The position numbers and the translations under genes are program-made. 11,223 nt of DNA from an uncultured Bacilli bacterium (GTDB lineage: Bacteria > Bacillota_I > Bacilli_A > RF39 > UBA660): contig CANQSC010000036.1 in the NCBI GenBank assembly GCA_947626445.1, positions 1-11,223 on the forward strand. Direction: 5' to 3'. Positions 6,594 through 11,223 of this stretch are shown one piece after another; the first letter of the stretch is position 1; every line of letters starts with the position of its first letter. The notes under the pieces are model-generated. The model ran no database searches and was not told where the DNA came from. It worked only from the letters and a program-made list of their open reading frames with translations.

Positions 6594-7309
6594 TTTGACC
6601 TCCTAGTACCCGCGATTAAAATCGATAAACATACATTAATCATATAATAAAAGTTTTTCCAAGAATGAATAGATGATGAACCACCATCTCTTTCATACAT
6701 ATTAACACCTATTTCTTTTACTCTATAACCTTTTTTAACAACCAAAACAGTTGAAATTGGTTCAGGATATTCAGATGGATAATAATTAGCAAATTCCTTG
6801 ATAATTTTTTTATTAGCTGCTCTAAAACCACTAGTCGTATCTTTTAATTTAAAACCACAAGCAATTTTAATAAAGAATGTAATAATTTTAATTCCTACTC
6901 TTCTCATAAAAGAAGTTTTAAAACCACTAATATTTTCAATAAAACGACTCCCAATAGTAAAATCAGCTTCATCATTTATAATCGGTTTAATTAATTTTTC
7001 AACATAATTGACATCATGTTGCCCATCACCATCAAATTGAATAGCAAAATCATAATCATATTTTAAAGCATACTTATAACCAGTTTGCACCGCTCCACCA
7101 ATTCCTAAATTATGAATTAAATTAATATGAGGCAATTTATTTTCTTCTAAGATTTTTCTTGTGTTATCTAAAGACCCATCATTAATAACAATAAAATCAT
7201 AATTAGTTTTATGTTCTTTATTATATTCTAAAATTCTATTACAAGTTTTTAAAATATTAGCTTCTTCATTATAAGCTGGAATAATTAATAATATCTTAGA
7301 TTTTTTCAT
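6590..7309 (-). CDS. Family 2 glycosyltransferase, DPM1-like (polyprenyl-phosphate sugar synthase type)
   Basis: A 239-residue GT-A glycosyltransferase. Seen: the nucleotide-binding start LLIIPAYNEE (7-16), FIVINDGSLDNT (39-50), the metal-binding DGDGQHD (93-99), FTIGSRF (117-123) and DTTSGFRA (157-164). These are typical of dolichol/undecaprenyl-phosphate mannose or glucose synthases, which move a sugar from a nucleotide donor to a polyprenyl phosphate on the cytoplasmic face. The GtrB/DPM1 types with C-terminal membrane helices are longer; this one stops after the catalytic domain, so the DUF2304 partner may supply the membrane contact. The ATG at 7309 is the only in-frame start: TGA lies two codons upstream, and there is no recognisable Shine-Dalgarno sequence. 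It follows an 81-bp gap after the large glycosyltransferase. The sugar cannot be read from sequence. Confidence 0.88.
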   Translation of the reverse strand: MKKSKILLIIPAYNEEANILKTCNRILEYNKEHKTNYDFIVINDGSLDNTRKILEENKLPHINLIHNLGIGGAVQTGYKYALKYDYDFAIQFDGDGQHDVNYVEKLIKPIINDEADFTIGSRFIENISGFKTSFMRRVGIKIITFFIKIACGFKLKDTTSGFRAANKKIIKEFANYYPSEYPEPISTVLVVKKGYRVKEIGVNMYERDGGSSSIHSWKNFYYMINVCLSILIAGTRRSK

Positions 7310-7390
7310 CCATCATTTTATGATATATATAGTTAATTACAAGAGAGATAATGCATTTCTTACTAACTAAAATATATCATTTCTCCTTTT
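7310..7390 (-). other. Gap inside the glycan operon with an unused-looking ribosome binding site
   Basis: This is the only sizeable gap in an otherwise tightly packed operon. Right after the stop of the large transferase an AAGGAG (7383-7388) sits just two bases from an ATG that opens only a five-codon frame. Bases 7320-7328 and 7372-7380 form a 9-bp inverted repeat (ATGATATAT/ATATATCAT). Near the far end TTGTAA and TAAAAT are spaced by 16, but such a promoter would start almost at the ATG. No hairpin with a T tract is seen. It may hold a weak internal promoter or the scar of a lost gene. Confidence 0.4.
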
Positions 7391-9556
7391 TTAATTTCTC
7401 TCTAAATTTTCTTTATCTTCATTCTTTTTATCTAAAACAAAACTTTTTTTAAGACTAAAATTTTTATTATAAAAAAGATCATTATGTAAAATATCATGCC
7501 ATTTACTATTTAAATAATCTATTTCTTTTAATAATAATTGATATTTTTCAGTAGTTGTATCATAACCTCTAGTTTTAGATTCATAATGATATAATACTAC
7601 TTGTGGTAAAAAGATATTATAATATTTTTTATCTAATAGTTTTAAACAAAAATCAACATCATTAAAAGCAACTTTTAACTTTTCATCAAAACCTTTAACA
7701 CTCATAAACTTTTTCTTACTTACCATCATACAAGCTGCCGTAACTGCTGAATAATTATAAGGAACTAATAAACGGCCATACATTCCATAAGAGCCTCCAT
7801 TTTCACCTGCAAAAGCATGAGCAGCACAATGTCCTAAACCAAGAATAACTCCAGCATGTTGAATAGTATCATCAGGATATAATAATTTAACCCCAACCGC
7901 GCCAATATGTTTTTGCATAGCATAACCAACCATAATATTAAGCCATTTACTAGTTTTAATAATCGTATCATTATTTAAAAACAATAAATAATCTCCTTTA
8001 GCTTCCTTAACCGCTAAATTATTTAGTTTAGAATAATTAAAAGGAATCATAGCATCAATAACTCTAAAATTATCATATTTTTCTTTATAATAATCAAACA
8101 ATTCATAAGTTTCTTTTTCACTACTATTATTATTTACAACAATAACTTCAAAATTTTTATAAATTGTTTTTTGATAAATTGAATTTAAACATTTTCTTAA
8201 TAATTTAGCTAAATCTTTAGTTGGAATAATAATCGATACTTTAGGTTCTTCTTGATATTTATAATTAACAATATATTGGGTAGATGTTATCGGAACTAAA
8301 ACCTCAGCATCTAACTTTCTTCTTTTTAAAGCATCTTCTACTGCTCTTTGTCCAGCTTTAATAGCATATTCTTTATTAGCAATTGTATCAGCTGTTGAAC
8401 CCGGTATCTTTCGCCAATGATATAATATTTTAGGAATATGACAAATCTTTTCAGGAGTAGTTTTTTCAACAAATCTTAAAAATAAATCATGGTCTTGAGC
8501 CCCTTCAAGTCCAACTCGAAAACCTCCTATTTCATCAATTATTTTCTTTCTTAAAATTTCAAAATGACAAATATAATTAGCGCCATATAAAGTATCAGGA
8601 CTATAATCAGGTTTAAAATGAGGGTCACATCTTTTTCCTTTCATATCTATTTTATCTTCATCACTATAAATTAAATCTAAATTTTTATTTTTATTTAAAG
8701 CTAAAACCATTTCATATAAAGCATTAGGCGTTAAAACATCATCATTATCCATTAAACCAACAAATTCACCAGTTGCAATTTTTAAAGCATCATTACTAGA
8801 CCTAGAAATATGACCATTTTTCTTCCGATAAACAACTCTTATTCTTTTATCTTTTTCTTCATACTCTTTTAAAGTATCAATAGTTTCTTGTAATGTCGAA
8901 CAATCATCAGCTATACATATTTCAAAATTTTGATAATGTTGATTTAAAATAGAATCAAGACATTCTTCTAAATAAATTCTTTTAATATTATAAACAGGAA
9001 TAATAATTGATATTTTAGGTTGATATTTAAGTTCTTCATAAACAGTTTTCTCTTCACAATTACTAATCCATTCCAAATAATCTTCTTGACGAAAAGGATT
9101 TAAATAAAGCATATTAAAACCACTTTTAACTTTATTTACAAACGCTAAAAAATATTTTTTCCATAAAGAAGGTGGAATTAAAAAATGATGTTCACGCCAT
9201 AAAAAGACTATTCCATTTTTTAAAGACCTAAAAATCAATTTTAATTTATTAACCGGTTTAAAAAAGAATGATTGAAATCTATTAATTAAACGATTTAAGA
9301 ACCTATTTTTAATTGTAAATATTTCATGCAAATCATTATTTTCTTTAGCGTATAAAGTAACATTCTTCACTTTTTTATTTAAAACGGCATTTAAAATAAA
9401 ATTATCAATATTATGATAACATTCATATTCTATTTCTTTACCATCAGCTTTTACAACCAAATCAAGGTCACTTCTAATAAATTCACCAATAACATTAAAT
9501 TTAGGATTTTTTAAACCACTTATTTCTTTATGTTTAACGATAATATATTCATTCAT
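7391..9556 (-). CDS. Large glycosyltransferase with two tandem GT-A (family 2) domains
   Basis: I place the start at the ATG at 9556 (721 residues). A longer frame begins with TTG at 9577, but it would overlap the permease gene and put the ribosome binding site GAGGAG (9567-9572) inside the coding region; that site lies ten bases before the ATG. Residues about 1-180 are a non-catalytic N-terminal part with a basic, amphipathic region. Domain 1 (about 181-395) has IIIPVYN, ADDCS, the metal-binding DNDD (270-273) and QDHD (354-357). Domain 2 (about 438-680) has IIIPTKD, VNNNS, NNDT (528-531), and FNDVDF in the acceptor region (631-636). Tandem enzymes of this kind build O-antigen, rhamnan or teichoic-type chains in the cytoplasm, the two domains often making different linkages. 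It follows the ABC exporter by four bases, which matches chain synthesis before export. Linkage and sugars are unknown. Confidence 0.9.
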   Translation of the reverse strand: MNEYIIVKHKEISGLKNPKFNVIGEFIRSDLDLVVKADGKEIEYECYHNIDNFILNAVLNKKVKNVTLYAKENNDLHEIFTIKNRFLNRLINRFQSFFFKPVNKLKLIFRSLKNGIVFLWREHHFLIPPSLWKKYFLAFVNKVKSGFNMLYLNPFRQEDYLEWISNCEEKTVYEELKYQPKISIIIPVYNIKRIYLEECLDSILNQHYQNFEICIADDCSTLQETIDTLKEYEEKDKRIRVVYRKKNGHISRSSNDALKIATGEFVGLMDNDDVLTPNALYEMVLALNKNKNLDLIYSDEDKIDMKGKRCDPHFKPDYSPDTLYGANYICHFEILRKKIIDEIGGFRVGLEGAQDHDLFLRFVEKTTPEKICHIPKILYHWRKIPGSTADTIANKEYAIKAGQRAVEDALKRRKLDAEVLVPITSTQYIVNYKYQEEPKVSIIIPTKDLAKLLRKCLNSIYQKTIYKNFEVIVVNNNSSEKETYELFDYYKEKYDNFRVIDAMIPFNYSKLNNLAVKEAKGDYLLFLNNDTIIKTSKWLNIMVGYAMQKHIGAVGVKLLYPDDTIQHAGVILGLGHCAAHAFAGENGGSYGMYGRLLVPYNYSAVTAACMMVSKKKFMSVKGFDEKLKVAFNDVDFCLKLLDKKYYNIFLPQVVLYHYESKTRGYDTTTEKYQLLLKEIDYLNSKWHDILHNDLFYNKNFSLKKSFVLDKKNEDKENLERN

Positions 9557-9560
9557 AAAA

Positions 9561-10334
<774 letters not shown>

Positions 10335-10340
10335 CTTTTA

Positions 10341-11081
10341 TCACCCACACTTCTTTAAATAATCTTCGATTACTTTTGAAGGTTCTCCATCTTCTTCAAT
10401 AACCCCATTATTAATCCAAATAGCTCTAGTACATAAATTTTTAATATTAGCTAAATCATGACTAACAATTACAATCGTTTTATCACTTTCTTTTAATTCT
10501 TGTAATTTAGCAAAACATTTTTCTTGAAAATGTTGGTCCCCTACCGCTAAAATTTCATCAATTAATAAAATTTCCGCATCTACATTAATTGCAATGGAAA
10601 AAGCAAGACGCATATACATACCTGATGAATATGTTCTAACCGGATTATCAATAAACTCACCTAATTCTGAAAAAGCAATGATATCTTCTAAACGTTCATC
10701 AATCTCCGCTTTAGTAAGTCCAAAAATAGAGGCGTTAAAATAAATGTTTTCTCGACCCGTAAAATCTTGATGAAAACCTGCTCCAAGTTCAAGTAAAGAT
10801 GTAAGTTTACCATGCGTTACAACTTTTCCTTTAGTAGGATAAATTATCTTAGTCATCAATTTTAATAAAGTTGATTTACCAGAACCATTTACTCCTACTA
10901 ATCCTACTGTTTCACCTTTTTTAATGCTTAAATTAATATTTTTTAAAGCAGTAAATAACTCAGGTTCACTTTTATGCCAAAATACTAAATGTTCCTTTAA
11001 AGTTCTTGCTTTATCATAATATATCTTAAAACTTTTAGTAACATTTTGAATCTCAATAGCATTAACAATTTCTTTTTTCAT
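10341..11081 (-). CDS. ABC ATPase of a polysaccharide/teichoic acid exporter (Wzt/TagH/RgpD type, short form)
   Basis: A 246-residue nucleotide-binding subunit. Seen: Walker A GVNGSGKS (63-70), LLELGAGFHQDFTGRENIY (96-114), which is characteristic of the Wzt/TagH subfamily, signature YSSGMYMRLAF (151-161), Walker B ILLIDE (171-176) with LAVGD (178-182), and the switch His in VSHD (206-209). The variant signature SSGM in place of LSGGQ is normal in this subfamily. It ends at about 246 residues and so lacks the C-terminal carbohydrate-binding domain of long Wzt proteins and the extended C-terminal tail of TagH. It may therefore rely on another cue, such as a reducing-end lipid, to recognise its cargo. 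It is the first gene of the operon, with a strong promoter and GAGGTG four bases before the ATG, and it works with the adjacent permease. Confidence 0.95.
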   Translation of the reverse strand: MKKEIVNAIEIQNVTKSFKIYYDKARTLKEHLVFWHKSEPELFTALKNINLSIKKGETVGLVGVNGSGKSTLLKLMTKIIYPTKGKVVTHGKLTSLLELGAGFHQDFTGRENIYFNASIFGLTKAEIDERLEDIIAFSELGEFIDNPVRTYSSGMYMRLAFSIAINVDAEILLIDEILAVGDQHFQEKCFAKLQELKESDKTIVIVSHDLANIKNLCTRAIWINNGVIEEDGEPSKVIEDYLKKCG

Positions 11082-11102
11082 TTAGCACCTCAATTCATTA
11101 AT

Positions 11103-11131
11103 AGTATAGCATTTATAATCTAAAATATCAA
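11103..11131 (-). promoter_or_regulatory. Strong sigma-A promoter of the glycan operon
   Basis: On the minus strand: -35 TTGATA (11126-11131, five of six), spacer of 17 bases, -10 TATACT (11103-11108, five of six), with TG in the extended -10 position (TGC before the -10). Transcription should start near 11096, leaving a leader of about 15 bases that contains GAGGTG. This is the best promoter in the window and probably drives the six genes down to 5902. Confidence 0.75.
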
Positions 11132-11192
11132 ACTAACACGCATAAAGACGGAGTTTAAATTTATCGGAAAACATAAAAAAAGAAAGAACTCA

Positions 11193-11206
11193 TGGTATAA
11201 TATACC
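11193..11206 (+). promoter_or_regulatory. Divergent extended -10 promoter within a palindrome
   Basis: The plus strand reads TGGTATAAT (11193-11201), an extended -10 with a perfect TATAAT. No good -35 box is seen 16-18 bases upstream. The -10 lies inside a perfect 13-base palindrome, GGTATA-A-TATACC (11194-11206), which could be an operator. It would serve a plus-strand gene starting beyond the window, divergent from the glycan operon. The remaining bases 11132-11192 show nothing I can name. Confidence 0.4.
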
Positions 11207-11223
11207 TATATTAAAGATAAAAA

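Noticed and set aside
6798..7007. Plus-strand open frame of 69 codons opposite the DPM1-like gene
   Set aside because: It is hydrophobic and motif-free and lies antisense to the conserved catalytic region of the transferase, so it is a chance frame.
11111..11120. Plus-strand TATAAT at 11114-11119 as a second divergent promoter
   Set aside because: It lies within the spacer of the strong minus-strand promoter, has neither an extended -10 nor a -35 box, and is expected by chance at this base composition.

Overview
The window is a very AT-rich stretch in which all nine convincing genes lie on the minus strand, so transcription runs from right to left. Ribosome binding sites are strong and Firmicutes-like (AGGAGG, GGAGG). 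Several family-length proteins end at TGA, for example at 6246, 6590 and 10341, so TGA is a stop and the Mycoplasma code (TGA = Trp) is not used. This fits a low-GC Firmicutes or Bacilli lineage, perhaps an uncultured gut member near Erysipelotrichales or RF39. No ribosomal or other marker gene is present to settle the taxonomy.

Right block (11131 down to 5877): a surface-glycan operon. A strong promoter just upstream of 11081 drives an ABC ATPase and an ABC-2 permease of the O-antigen/teichoic-acid exporter type (Wzt/Wzm, TagH/TagG). A large glycosyltransferase with two GT-A domains follows. After an 81-bp gap comes an overlapping three-gene unit: a DPM1-like polyprenyl-phosphate glycosyltransferase, a DUF2304 membrane protein and a small four-helix EamA/SMR-type transporter. 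A short terminator closes the block. The likely logic is cytoplasmic chain synthesis by the large transferase, export by the ABC pair, and a second route that makes and flips a lipid-linked sugar for decoration outside the cell. No priming enzyme (TagO/WbaP type) and no GT-C transferase lies in the window.

Left block (5870 down to about 135): a three-gene unit that looks like part of a Gram-positive type IV secretion or conjugation apparatus. It encodes an 855-residue membrane-anchored, cysteine-rich wall hydrolase with up to four catalytic-type modules (SpoIID-like, glucosaminidase-like, M23, phage-tail-type lysozyme). Next come a one-helix protein with two probable NTF2-like domains (VirB8/TcpC-like by inference) and a VirD4/TraG coupling ATPase. 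It has its own promoter, a probable internal promoter before the ATPase, and a terminal hairpin. VirB4, VirB6 and relaxase genes are absent, so the unit appears split from the rest of any T4SS.

Edges: bases 1-134 hold a 9-bp hairpin and possibly the last 14 codons of a plus-strand gene. Bases 11132-11223 hold a probable divergent promoter whose -10 lies in a 13-base palindrome. The most interesting items are the four-module hydrolase with its altered catalytic positions, and its isolation with a coupling ATPase and VirB8-like protein.
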